Translations under genes and position numbers: made by a program
Source: Chitinophagaceae bacterium
Lineage (GTDB): Bacteria > Bacteroidota > Bacteroidia > Chitinophagales > Chitinophagaceae
NCBI GenBank assembly: GCA_023251255.1
Contig: JAHEZD010000012.1
Span: 18,422-82,421, forward strand
Direction: 5' to 3'
DNA: 64,000 bases
In this document: one piece after another, positions 8,643-16,168 of the stretch
Layout of the letters: each line of letters opens with the position of its first letter
Position numbering within the stretch: position 1 is the first letter of the stretch
Notes under the pieces: generated by a model
Told to the model about the DNA's origin: nothing
Database searches by the model: none
What the model saw: the letters and a program-made list of their open reading frames with translations, nothing else

Positions 8643-9311
8643 TCACCAAAACTCCCACCACTTTTTTTTCTTTGGCAAGTTCCATTCATTTTCACTGTAC
8701 TTTTTTTGCCGTTCATGGTAAGTACCGTTGTCTTTATACATCTTCCAGATGTCAACCGCTGGGGCTATATCAATTACCCTGTCCTTGTGTGTAATCACTT
8801 CAAAACCGTGCTCAATGTCCCAACGGCACCTGAAGTTCCATGTAACGTATGCCATTTCATCTCTTGAATCGTTACCAATACTGATGGTTTCAGGCCCTAT
8901 ATAGTTTTTGAAATCGAACGTTGCCGTAAGGGATGAAACGTTTGGAAAGTTAGGTTCTACTTGTTCCCAGGATGCATACTCATTAGCAAGTAAACGGGGA
9001 AATTCCCTTTTTAGGTTTTCTATGATGGAGTGTTTAATTCTCTCCTGATGTGCTACCTGATACAAGTAGGCATTTACCTGTTCCTGCGAAATGCGGCAAT
9101 TGTCCGCTGATGTAACGCCATCGCCAATCCATATATTGATCCTTCCATTGGTGACCACTTTGTCCGTTACCAGTTTGTAGGTATCATCGTACAAAAAGTA
9201 GCCTGTCCATGTGGCTAATTCTATGAAACCCTTTATTGCATAAAGAGGCTTCTTTCTGCTTCCAATATTTTCGATTTGGATAGTAGGTATTTGGCTATTT
9301 GCTATGTCCAT
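8643..9311 (-). CDS. Hypothetical protein, possibly DUF6985-like
   Basis: This 222-residue soluble protein has no signal peptide and an unusual Trp/Lys-rich C-terminus (LPKKKKWWEFW). The central to C-terminal part (EMAYVTWNFRCRWDIEHGFE then HKDRVIDI) resembles the WDxEHGxE...H.dRVi pattern of a domain of unknown function (DUF6985-type) found in many bacterial proteins beside polymorphic toxin or immunity genes. I am not certain of that family. The upstream half (YAIKGFIELATWTGYFLYDD) reads as beta-rich. It sits between two copies of a double-hairpin repeat together with the secreted protein gene at 9376. A role as an immunity protein is possible but unsupported by any adjacent toxin. Confidence 0.6.
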   Translation of the reverse strand: MDIANSQIPTIQIENIGSRKKPLYAIKGFIELATWTGYFLYDDTYKLVTDKVVTNGRINIWIGDGVTSADNCRISQEQVNAYLYQVAHQERIKHSIIENLKREFPRLLANEYASWEQVEPNFPNVSSLTATFDFKNYIGPETISIGNDSRDEMAYVTWNFRCRWDIEHGFEVITHKDRVIDIAPAVDIWKMYKDNGTYHERQKKYSENEWNLPKKKKWWEFW

Positions 9312-9375
9312 TTCACCAAGAATACTAAATGCTTCTGTTAGTTACAAATACTGGGGCCAATAAGTTTGCAGGCAC

Positions 9376-9978
9376 CTACTTTGCAACTGTAATTTCAGGC
9401 AAGGTAAACGTCCCAACTAAATTTATCAAGTTGTCCCTGTGTGCTTTTAAGTTTGGAAAGAATTTATCAATGTCATCTCCATAAGCCCGCTCACTAACTC
9501 CAAAAAGTAAAACAGCTTTCAGCCCATTTTTATCAACTACAGATTTGTAACGATAAACGTTTCTCTCCACCATGCTTACATATTTTCCGTCCGGCGTGTT
9601 TTCGCTAACTAAAAAGTCAAGCATCACTTGTCCGTCCTTCTCAAAAGTCTCATAATTCACAACTGGATTTGATGCTTTCATTTTTTTAAGTTCAGCAATC
9701 TTTGTAGCAACAACGTCTTTAAGCCTTGTATTGCCTGTACTAATTTCGAGCAAAATAAGTTTCTTAAATTTCTCGATTGTGTCGCCCTTTGCAAGATATT
9801 CTTGTTTATAGTAATTGTTTGTTGGGTGAGAAGTCCAAGCTAAATTATAAGAAGTTTTGTCAAAAGAAATTTGTTCTGCAACGCCTAAGTATTCTGTTGA
9901 TTTTGTTGTTTGTCCAAAGGCAAATGTTGTCAATAAAAGTCCAAGTAAAACTGTTGTGATTTTGTTTTTAAAATTCAT
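9376..9978 (-). CDS. Hypothetical secreted protein, 200 aa
   Basis: A clear signal peptide (MNFKNKITTVLLGLLL, cleavage near FAFGQ) precedes a ~178-residue mixed alpha/beta domain with no cysteines. The frame is intact from ATG to stop. Motifs such as KDGQVMLDFLVSE and SMVERNVYRYKS are typical of uncharacterised Bacteroidota exported proteins; I cannot assign a function. It is transcribed toward the DUF-like gene 64 bp downstream, and the pair is bracketed by direct copies of the double-hairpin repeat. Confidence 0.7.
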   Translation of the reverse strand: MNFKNKITTVLLGLLLTTFAFGQTTKSTEYLGVAEQISFDKTSYNLAWTSHPTNNYYKQEYLAKGDTIEKFKKLILLEISTGNTRLKDVVATKIAELKKMKASNPVVNYETFEKDGQVMLDFLVSENTPDGKYVSMVERNVYRYKSVVDKNGLKAVLLFGVSERAYGDDIDKFFPNLKAHRDNLINLVGTFTLPEITVAK

Positions 9979-10007
9979 TTTGGTTGTTGTTTAATTAGTG
10001 GTCGTCA

Positions 10008-10140
10008 AAACTTGTAGGCAGTTACAAACTGGCTTTCATTGGAAATCCGTAGATAGCTGTGCACATGGCTAACACTCGGAATCTACGGATAGCCCGCTTC
10101 GATTTTATATGCAATCTCACGAGAGCGGGGTCTCACCTGC
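10008..10140. repeat. Dispersed double-hairpin repeat, copy 2
   Basis: It matches copy 1 (8508-8640) over the palindrome AGTTACAAACT, the shared CTGGCTTTCATTGGAAATCC segment, the hairpin ATCCGTAGAT (10045-10054) with ATCTACGGAT (10081-10090), and CCCGCT (10093-10098) with AGCGGG (10124-10129). Loops differ between copies while stems are kept, suggesting selection on structure or a mobile origin. Confidence 0.75.
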
Positions 10141-10156
10141 CGAAATACCCATCATT

Positions 10157-10380
10157 AGAATTCCTCACTAAACAAGACTTGATCATCTTCAAAAATGTGC
10201 TCTTGGCCGAAACCAAAAAAAACTTATTACGCCTTCTACAATTAAAAAAATAAGTGGTTGAAATCCTATGAAGTACGAGATGATTTGCATATAATACCGG
10301 GAAGAATAGGAGGGAGCTTCTGCATGATGCGTATCGGTATATATTTGATGTTAATGAAAGTTCGAAGCTTTTTCGTTCAT
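10157..10380 (+). pseudogene. Decayed helix-turn-helix (excisionase/HTH_17-like) protein gene
   Basis: Three pieces of a ~95-residue Bacteroidota helix-turn-helix protein are readable in different frames. They are FLTKQDLIIFKNVLLAE followed by a stop at 10252, then KWLKSYEVRDDLHIIPG in another frame (about 10251-10302), then YIFDVNESSKLF near 10340-10375. In intact members the sequence runs (K)EDL..FK.ELL.EI, KWLKSYEVRKLLgISPGTL..LR, and IyyDv.eI.klL. The middle has lost the recognition-helix segment, and at least two frameshifts separate the pieces. Such proteins usually accompany mobile or conjugative elements, so this is probably a relic of one. The assignment rests on pattern memory, not on an alignment. 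Confidence 0.6.
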
Positions 10381-10385
10381 TAAGT

Positions 10386-11258
10386 TTATTTGCTGCGGCT
10401 TTGTCTTAAGAATTCCCTAGGAGATACTGCAGTGTGAGCCTTGAATACCCGCGAAAAATGAGACAGGCTGCCAAAGCCAACCTTTTCCGCAATTGCAGAA
10501 AAGGAAAGCTGACTCGACAGTATCAGATTTTGGGCACGTTCAACTCGCTTTTCACTGATAAAATCGGAAAACCATGTGCCGTAATGTCTCTCGAACATCC
10601 TCGAAAAATGTTCCGGGTTGTAACCGGCTCTTTGGGCCAAGAATTTTACAGTGAGAGGTTGTTCGATATTCAAGTGTATGTAACTGACCGCCTCCATGAT
10701 TGGTTCCGGGATATAGGAAGACAATGTTGGCTCTGCAATCGTAGTGCTGAGAAAACGAGATATCAGTTGTAGTAAGATGCCTTGTGTTTCTACGAACTGA
10801 TTGAGTTTTTGCGATTCATTATACTGCTGGTATTCTTTATAGAATATTTGTTTTTCGTAGAAACCTGGGTTGTCCGAGCGGTTTATACCGCGGCCAGGAT
10901 TGATTTCTAAAAGTCGGACAAAATTAGGCTGGTCGGTTGCTCTCGCGGGTACGCTCAATATCTTTCGTTTATCAACGAACATGGATGAGCCATCTGACGA
11001 TATTTCAAAAAGATGAACAAAGAATTGTTCCAAATTCGTTTTGCAATTCATATTACAAAGCGTGAAGCTTGGTATCATATATAAATGCCCCGGAACAAGC
11101 TTGTAAATGCCAGCAGCATCAGAAAGTTCGGCTTCACCTGAAGCAATATAATATAAGCGATGATACGGACTGATGACGTTTTTGTAATTCCATCGTTTAT
11201 CCAAACTTACATGATCTGCATTGAGCAATGAAAAGTTGCTTTTTAAAATATGGCGCAT
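10386..11258 (-). CDS. AraC-family transcriptional regulator (cupin + HTH)
   Basis: The 290-residue protein has an N-terminal cupin-like sensing domain (about 20-110, RLYYIASGEAEL, LVPGHLYMIPSF) and a C-terminal AraC DNA-binding domain with two helix-turn-helix units (about 185-285; LTVKFLAQRAGYNPEHFSRMF and SAIAEKVGFGSLSHFSRVFK). AraC proteins of this shape sense small molecules, often sugars, and activate adjacent catabolic genes. The gene is divergent from the secreted beta-helix gene at 11358, with only 99 bp between them; that gap contains a palindrome and a good -7 box. The regulator most likely controls the beta-helix gene and perhaps itself. Confidence 0.9.
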   Translation of the reverse strand: MRHILKSNFSLLNADHVSLDKRWNYKNVISPYHRLYYIASGEAELSDAAGIYKLVPGHLYMIPSFTLCNMNCKTNLEQFFVHLFEISSDGSSMFVDKRKILSVPARATDQPNFVRLLEINPGRGINRSDNPGFYEKQIFYKEYQQYNESQKLNQFVETQGILLQLISRFLSTTIAEPTLSSYIPEPIMEAVSYIHLNIEQPLTVKFLAQRAGYNPEHFSRMFERHYGTWFSDFISEKRVERAQNLILSSQLSFSAIAEKVGFGSLSHFSRVFKAHTAVSPREFLRQSRSK

Positions 11259-11267
11259 TCAATATCT

Positions 11268-11281
11268 GATTTGTGCAAATC
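11268..11281. promoter_or_regulatory. Candidate operator palindrome between divergent genes
   Basis: GATTTG-TG-CAAATC is a perfect 6+6 inverted repeat located 9 bp upstream of the AraC start codon and 40 bp upstream of the beta-helix -7 box. It is a plausible regulator site, but AraC proteins usually bind direct repeats, so the link is inferred from position only. Confidence 0.35.
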
Positions 11282-11320
11282 AAACTCTTTTTTATTAAAT
11301 ATTTTTATTTAAATCAACGC

Positions 11321-11328
11321 TAGCTTTG
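11321..11328 (+). promoter_or_regulatory. -7 promoter box of the beta-helix enzyme gene
   Basis: TAGCTTTG matches the Bacteroidota -7 consensus TAnnTTTG exactly. It would start transcription near 11335, giving a leader of about 23 nt before the ATG at 11358. No good TTTG -33 box is present at 19-21 bp upstream (the region is T-rich only), consistent with an activator-dependent promoter. Confidence 0.45.
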
Positions 11329-11357
11329 CCATCATATACCAATCATAAACCAGATTA

Positions 11358-13562
11358 ATGCCAATGAAACTGAAAATAAAAACATTGTTTAGCCTTGTGC
11401 TGTTGTGTGCTTATAGCTTACAAGCTCAAATAGTTGAAAAAATTATATACGTTGCAGATACTGGAAATGACAGCAATACGGGCACAGCACAGGCTCCCTT
11501 TAAAACTTTTGTACGTGCTCAGCAAGCTGCGAGAATTTTGACGCGGAAAAACAATTCAGTAACAGTTATGGTAAAGGGTGGTACTTATTATTTGTCTAGT
11601 CCGCTAAAATTCACCCCTGAGGATGGTGGGTCACTAAACACCCCTGTTGTCTATAAAACTTATCCAAATGAGAACGTTGTGATTAGTGGTGGTGTGAAAC
11701 TCAATACGAAATGGGAAACTTATTTTGGCAATATCAAAGTAGCGGATATTGGCAAAGGTTATAACTTCGATATGCTGTTTTTAAATGACGACAAGTTGCT
11801 TACCTTGGCAAGATACCCTAACTATGATGCGGATAAAATACCGTTGCAGGGATGTGCCAATATCAGCAGCCGTATAGCAGGCTGGCAAGACCCGGCAGGT
11901 GGGTTTATCAGGGCTATGCATGTAACAGGCTGGGGTGGGGAATCCTATAAGATAATTGGTAAAACAGGAGACAAATTGCAACTGCAATGGGTTGGTGACA
12001 ATAACAGAGGCAGCATCGCAAACCTGAACAGGCAGGTTGCAGAAAATATCTTTGAAGAACTGGATGCTCCAGGTGAGTGGTTTTACGATAAAAATACTGG
12101 AAAACTCTACCTTTATCCTTTGGTGGGAACTGATTTAGACAAAGCTTCGTTTACCGGTGCTATCAGCGAAGAACTTATAAAAATTGAAGGCACGCCTAAA
12201 CATAATGTATCGTACATCAGTTTTTCTGGATTTACATTCACCCATACACACAGGACACTTTTTACAAAACCTTATGAAGGCTTATCTCAAGGTGATTGGG
12301 CGGTAGCAAGGGCTGGAACAGTCTTTATGAGCAATTCAGATCATATAGATGTAAAGGATTGTAATTTTGTTAACATAGGTGGTAACGGAATATTTATAAG
12401 CGGACGTAATCATCATAATACGATCAGCGGATGTGATTTTGTACATCTAGGTGCTACTGCTATTGCGGTAGTGGGATTGCCTTCTTCTACATGGTATTAC
12501 TGTACATGGTCAAATAATAAACAATTGCCTGGTAATCTGACCAATGAAGGACCCGCAAGCGAAGATTATCCGAGAAATATCACTATTCGGAACTGTTACA
12601 TGTTTGATAATGGAATGTTCGAAAAACAAACCGCAGCGGTATTGATATCCATGAGCCAAGAGGTCACTGTTAGTCATTGTACGGCTCATTACGGCCCACG
12701 TTCAGGTATCAATATTGAGGACGGAACTTTTGGCGGTCACACAATAGAATACAATACTATATTCGATGAAGTGCGAGAAACCAGTGATCATGGTCCCTTC
12801 AATTCATGGGGACGTGATAGATGGTGGGGACGAAGCAAAGGTGAAGATTCAAGAAGATATGCTTTGCTGGACGCTGTTAAACCGAATACAATCCGCAATA
12901 ACTTGTTTTATAATCCGCCGGGTCATGCCTCTTATGGTATCGACCTTGATGATGGCTCGACAAACTATATTATATACAACAATCTTCTCGTAAATTGTGG
13001 ATTTAAATCCCAACTTGGGTTTAACCATATGATTACAAACAACATCATAGTGAATGCGTTGGCAACATTTCATCAATGGGTTTTGCCTGATATGCAAAAA
13101 ACGGTTGCCCATAACATTTTTGTAAACAAGACCCCATATTACTGTCGTACTCGTGATTTTATGCCAAATACGGGTTTGATAGATAGTAATGTTTTTTGGA
13201 ACCATGGTGATCCGGTCATCTTGCAGATCGACGCAGGAAAAGGATCGGGTGGCAAAATCAGTGCGTCTCCAACTTGGGAAAAATATAAACTCGACCAGCA
13301 TTCGATAACGGCCGATCCACTTTTCTTGAACGAGTCTACTGGCCAATACATTGTTAATGCAGGTTCGCCTGCTTTGAAACTTGGTTTTAAGAATATACCT
13401 ATGAACGAGTTTGGAAAGCCGGGCTATCCGGTACCTTTTGGATTTGAATTGACAAAGAGTGATCTGCCTGTAGGACGTTTTGCACAGTATCAGCTAAACA
13501 CTAATAAGCAAAAGCCAAAAAATGACGAAAAAGTTGATCTTGGCCCACTCGACGTTCCATGA
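11358..13562 (+). CDS. Secreted right-handed beta-helix enzyme, probable glycosidase
   Basis: The 734-residue protein starts with a signal peptide (MPMKLKIKTLFSLVLLC, cleavage after LQAQ). After a cap region opening YVADTGNDSNTGTAQAPFKT and the strand VMVKGGTYYLSSPLKF, it folds into a long right-handed parallel beta-helix; repeated turns are visible as IDVKDCNFVNIG, HNTISGCDFVHLG, ITIRNCYMFDNG and VTVSHCTAHYG. This N-terminal pattern and the motif SDHGPFNSWGRDRWW resemble GH141/GH120-type beta-helix glycosidases (fucosidase or xylan-directed enzymes in characterised cases), but a polysaccharide lyase remains possible. It has no T9SS tail, so the mature enzyme is probably periplasmic or outer-membrane-associated. 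ATG codons occur at 11358 and 11364; either works. The divergent AraC gene next door is the likely regulator. No transporter accompanies it. Confidence 0.8.
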   Translation: MPMKLKIKTLFSLVLLCAYSLQAQIVEKIIYVADTGNDSNTGTAQAPFKTFVRAQQAARILTRKNNSVTVMVKGGTYYLSSPLKFTPEDGGSLNTPVVYKTYPNENVVISGGVKLNTKWETYFGNIKVADIGKGYNFDMLFLNDDKLLTLARYPNYDADKIPLQGCANISSRIAGWQDPAGGFIRAMHVTGWGGESYKIIGKTGDKLQLQWVGDNNRGSIANLNRQVAENIFEELDAPGEWFYDKNTGKLYLYPLVGTDLDKASFTGAISEELIKIEGTPKHNVSYISFSGFTFTHTHRTLFTKPYEGLSQGDWAVARAGTVFMSNSDHIDVKDCNFVNIGGNGIFISGRNHHNTISGCDFVHLGATAIAVVGLPSSTWYYCTWSNNKQLPGNLTNEGPASEDYPRNITIRNCYMFDNGMFEKQTAAVLISMSQEVTVSHCTAHYGPRSGINIEDGTFGGHTIEYNTIFDEVRETSDHGPFNSWGRDRWWGRSKGEDSRRYALLDAVKPNTIRNNLFYNPPGHASYGIDLDDGSTNYIIYNNLLVNCGFKSQLGFNHMITNNIIVNALATFHQWVLPDMQKTVAHNIFVNKTPYYCRTRDFMPNTGLIDSNVFWNHGDPVILQIDAGKGSGGKISASPTWEKYKLDQHSITADPLFLNESTGQYIVNAGSPALKLGFKNIPMNEFGKPGYPVPFGFELTKSDLPVGRFAQYQLNTNKQKPKNDEKVDLGPLDVP

Positions 13563-14017
13563 TAAATAAATGTGAGTTTTGGATACCAGTTCTTCGAGAT
13601 GTTCTTTCAAGGCATCCCGAAGTATCATAAAATGGATATTCATCCAAAATATCTACTCGCCAATTAATTGAATTTTTTTTCATGTATTCATCCTCTCCTT
13701 CTTATCGGCATGGTGTCTTACCTGCCGAAATTTTTCCATCACTAGAAAAGTAAAGAACCATCATTGCGAAGCATATAACTATCTGCTCATGCCGTTTTTT
13801 TGCGAGGCACGAAGCAATCTGCCCTTCAAAACCATAAAATGCCTACTCTTTCACACAGTTCATGCTACCGTTTCTGCTTCTTTTTGTCGTGTTGTTGTCC
13901 GTATATGTTGCAGAGTTTTGGCACGTTGGCTTGGTGGCTCTTTTGCTGTTTTTTGTTTGGCTTTGTGTGCCTTGCAAATATGCCTGAATTGATGCGTTGG
14001 TTAATTATAATAAAAGA
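13563..14017. other. Gene-free stretch with repeat fragments
   Basis: No supported gene. A 60-residue minus-strand frame (13501-13683) overlaps the end of the beta-helix gene and has no recognisable features. The block TTACCTGCCGAAATTTTTCC (from 13718) repeats part of the DNA at 10131-10160, and TTTGCGAGGCACGAAGCAATCTGCC (about 13799-13823) is a reverse-oriented copy of the GCAGATTGCTTCG... intergenic repeat clustered at 21.9-22.1 kb. Confidence 0.55.
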
Positions 14018-14040
14018 AGCAACCTCACTTAGAGGTTGCT
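14018..14040 (-). terminator. Rho-independent terminator of the detoxification cluster
   Basis: AGCAACCTC (14018-14026) pairs with GAGGTTGCT (14032-14040) around a 5-nt loop. Read leftward, the stem is followed by TCTTTTATT. It lies 36 bp beyond the aldo/keto reductase stop. Confidence 0.8.
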
Positions 14041-14075
14041 TTAGTAAAATGTTGATCCTTCAATTATTTTATTTA

Positions 14076-15020
14076 TTACATCATCGGCTTTTCCCAAGCC
14101 CCTTTTGTATTAACGCCTGTTTTTTTAGCTAAGTTTTCCAACACTTTTATTTCTTCATCAGTCAAAACAATTTTAGAGCCTGCAATGGCATCCTGCACCT
14201 GTGTTATCTTTGTTACGCCAATGATGGGTAAAGTGTGTTTGGCTATTGCCCAGGCAATGGCTATTTGGGCAGCAGAAGCGTTTCTGCTTTTCCCTATTTC
14301 TTTCATTGCATTTGTTAATTCTTCTAATTGTGGAAGAAATTGATTATAGGTATTGGCCCTGCCACTTCCTTCAGGTAAAGGATTTTGTACATTGTATTTG
14401 CCGCTTAATGCACCTTGCTCCAATACCATGTACGCAAAGAAAGCAATGCCATTGGTTTTACAGTAATCTAAAATGCCTGCATCTTCCGAGGAACGGTATA
14501 ACAAACTATAATGATTTTGTACAGCAGCAATAGTAAATCCTTCCTTTGCTAAAATGCTGTTGGCTGTTTTAATTTCATCTAGGTTATGGTTAGATACGCC
14601 TACATTTTTTACTTTTCCGCTTTTTAATAAAGGAATTAATTGGGGTGTCCACCTTTCAACATCCGTTGGGTTATGAATCCAATAAATATCTATATAATCT
14701 ACACCCAAACGCTCAAAACTGCTTTGCAGCATTGCTTCGGAAGAATTGTTATATTGGTTGGCAAGTTGCGGGGTAAATTTTGTAGAAAGTAAGACCTGCT
14801 CTCTCTGGTATTTTTTTACGAACTCTCCTAAGATAGTTTCTGAACTACCCATACCATAAGCAGCAGCCGTATCCCAAAGATTCAACCCTTGTTTCATGGC
14901 TTCATCAAATACTGAACTCAAATCTGCCACAGTCAGGTTGTTGCCAAAAACTTGGTCTCCACCTGCAAAACCGCTTCCCCAGGACCAGGTGCCTAATGCT
15001 ATTGAAGGTAAATTTTTCAT
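14076..15020 (-). CDS. Aldo/keto reductase
   Basis: The 314-residue cytoplasmic protein is a full-length TIM-barrel aldo/keto reductase that reduces aldehydes or ketones with NADPH. The catalytic tetrad is visible: Asp50 (NLWDTAAAYG), Tyr55, Lys81 (LLSTKFTP) and His116 (YWIHNP). The C-terminal cofactor-phosphate-binding element reads IIGVTKITQV. It is the last gene of a leftward unit after the small isomerase-like gene and the DJ-1 gene, and is followed by a terminator. In this context, among DJ-1, flavodoxin and hydrolase genes, removal of reactive carbonyls is plausible. Substrate is not readable from the sequence. Confidence 0.9.
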   Translation of the reverse strand: MKNLPSIALGTWSWGSGFAGGDQVFGNNLTVADLSSVFDEAMKQGLNLWDTAAAYGMGSSETILGEFVKKYQREQVLLSTKFTPQLANQYNNSSEAMLQSSFERLGVDYIDIYWIHNPTDVERWTPQLIPLLKSGKVKNVGVSNHNLDEIKTANSILAKEGFTIAAVQNHYSLLYRSSEDAGILDYCKTNGIAFFAYMVLEQGALSGKYNVQNPLPEGSGRANTYNQFLPQLEELTNAMKEIGKSRNASAAQIAIAWAIAKHTLPIIGVTKITQVQDAIAGSKIVLTDEEIKVLENLAKKTGVNTKGAWEKPMM

Positions 15021-15102
15021 CTTTTATTTTTAATTGGGTTTAAATAAAATATTGCGGATACAAGAATTGTTTTTAAAACTTGTACCCACAGTTATTTATT
15101 TT

Positions 15103-15774
15103 TTATGCTAATAACTTAACCAACTCTTCTCCAACGCTGGCGGCAGATTGTGGGTTTTGCCCTGTAATTACACGACCATCTACTTGTACATTGTTTGACC
15201 AATTAGGCGAATTGTGATGAATAGCACCATTGGCAATTAATGCATCGGCAAGTAAGAACGGCACTATGTGCGTTGACTGTACTTCCTCTTCTTCTCCATT
15301 GGTAAATGCAGCTACATTTTTACCCTTTACTAAATAAGAACCGTCACTTAGTTTTACATTAACCAATGCTGCCGGACCATGGCAAACTGCTGACACAATT
15401 TTGCCAGATTCATAAAACTCAGGAACTAATTTTAATACAGCTGGGCTATTAGGAAAGTCCCACATGGTGCCATGACCACCTGCAAAAAAGATGGCATCGT
15501 AATCAGAAACCTTTGCATCATCTAATTTAATGGTGTTGGCAATGGCATTGCGAAAATCTTCTCTGCCAAGATATTTTGCAATTACAGGGTCGCTCATATC
15601 TTCCAAACCATCGGTGGGTGCCGCACCGCCTTTTATAGATGCAATAGTAACTTCTATACCGCTTGCTTCTAATTTCTCCAGGGGATGTGTTACTTCTGCT
15701 AAATTAAATCCCGTAGGTATTCCTGTTTCTCCTTTTACGTTACAACTTGTAACTACAAATAATGCTTTTTTCAT
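15103..15774 (-). CDS. DJ-1/PfpI-family protein (Hsp31-like type 1 glutamine amidotransferase fold)
   Basis: The 223-residue protein has the nucleophile elbow SAVCHGPAAL with Cys131-His132, and an upstream acidic residue Glu27 in NLAEVTHP that completes the DJ-1/Hsp31 active site. The GG-rich loop FFAGGHGTMWDFP and the tail VDGRVITGQNPQSA are those of the Hsp31-like branch. Members convert methylglyoxal to lactate without cofactor (glyoxalase III) or repair/chaperone proteins; which applies here is not decidable. It is 20 bp downstream of the small isomerase-like gene and 82 bp upstream of the aldo/keto reductase, forming one transcript driven from the promoter at 16095-16141. Confidence 0.9.
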   Translation of the reverse strand: MKKALFVVTSCNVKGETGIPTGFNLAEVTHPLEKLEASGIEVTIASIKGGAAPTDGLEDMSDPVIAKYLGREDFRNAIANTIKLDDAKVSDYDAIFFAGGHGTMWDFPNSPAVLKLVPEFYESGKIVSAVCHGPAALVNVKLSDGSYLVKGKNVAAFTNGEEEEVQSTHIVPFLLADALIANGAIHHNSPNWSNNVQVDGRVITGQNPQSAASVGEELVKLLA

Positions 15775-15794
15775 TTTACTGTTAAATATTGTTT

Positions 15795-16052
15795 TTAGAA
15801 ATTTTGGTCGGCTACTGCGTAGTCAATTTGGTTGAAGTGCGGATACAATGGAAATGATGCTATTCTTGCTTTTACTTCATCTAAGGCTAAACCATTGAAT
15901 ACAAGTACTGCTCCTGCTGAACCGTCCTTGATGTACAAGTGTTCTAATACGCCTTCTTTTTTAAGTGCTTCCACTTTTGCAAATTCTTTTGGTAAAACTT
16001 CCTGGATGTTTTCAACTTTACCCAATACAGTGCTTACGATTATCTTACTCAT
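15795..16052 (-). CDS. Small ferredoxin-like-fold protein (muconolactone isomerase/YciI-like)
   Basis: This 85-residue protein has the size and beta-alpha-beta pattern of a dimeric ferredoxin-like barrel: MSKIIVSTVL, a Lys/Glu-rich helix (LPKEFAKVEALKKEG), HLYIKDGSAGAVLVF, a second helix (ALDEVKARIASFP), and PHFNQIDYAV. This matches muconolactone delta-isomerase-like and YciI-like proteins, which act on small aromatic lactones or are of unknown function. It is the first gene of a three-gene unit (with DJ-1 and aldo/keto reductase). A shared regulatory element lies about 74 bp upstream. Confidence 0.72.
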   Translation of the reverse strand: MSKIIVSTVLGKVENIQEVLPKEFAKVEALKKEGVLEHLYIKDGSAGAVLVFNGLALDEVKARIASFPLYPHFNQIDYAVADQNF

Positions 16053-16094
16053 TTTTTTAAATTTTAAATTGTTGATTATTGGTTTTTTGATAAC

Positions 16095-16141
16095 GCAAAG
16101 TTGCTATCAAACTTTGCCTCCGCTATTGTATAAGACGGTTA
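16095..16141 (-). promoter_or_regulatory. Shared promoter/operator element, site A
   Basis: The 16-bp motif TTGTATAAGACGGTTA (16126-16141, plus-strand reading) sits 25 bp from GCAAAG (16095-16100). Read leftward, GCAAAG is the end of a -7-like box CAACTTTG. The same arrangement with the same 25-bp spacer occurs at 17690-17736 and 20751-20797. It lies in the gap between the hydrolase stop and the isomerase-like start and would drive that start. Confidence 0.7.
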
Positions 16142-16168
16142 AATGTTTAGCGTTTTGAAAAAATGTTT

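Noticed and set aside
10059-10253. Plus-strand 64-aa frame as an intact gene
   Set aside because: Its first half translates the double-hairpin repeat; the second half is only the first fragment of a broken HTH gene.
13501-13683. Minus-strand 60-aa frame after the beta-helix gene
   Set aside because: It overlaps the 3' end of the beta-helix gene and shows no motif, promoter or neighbour support.
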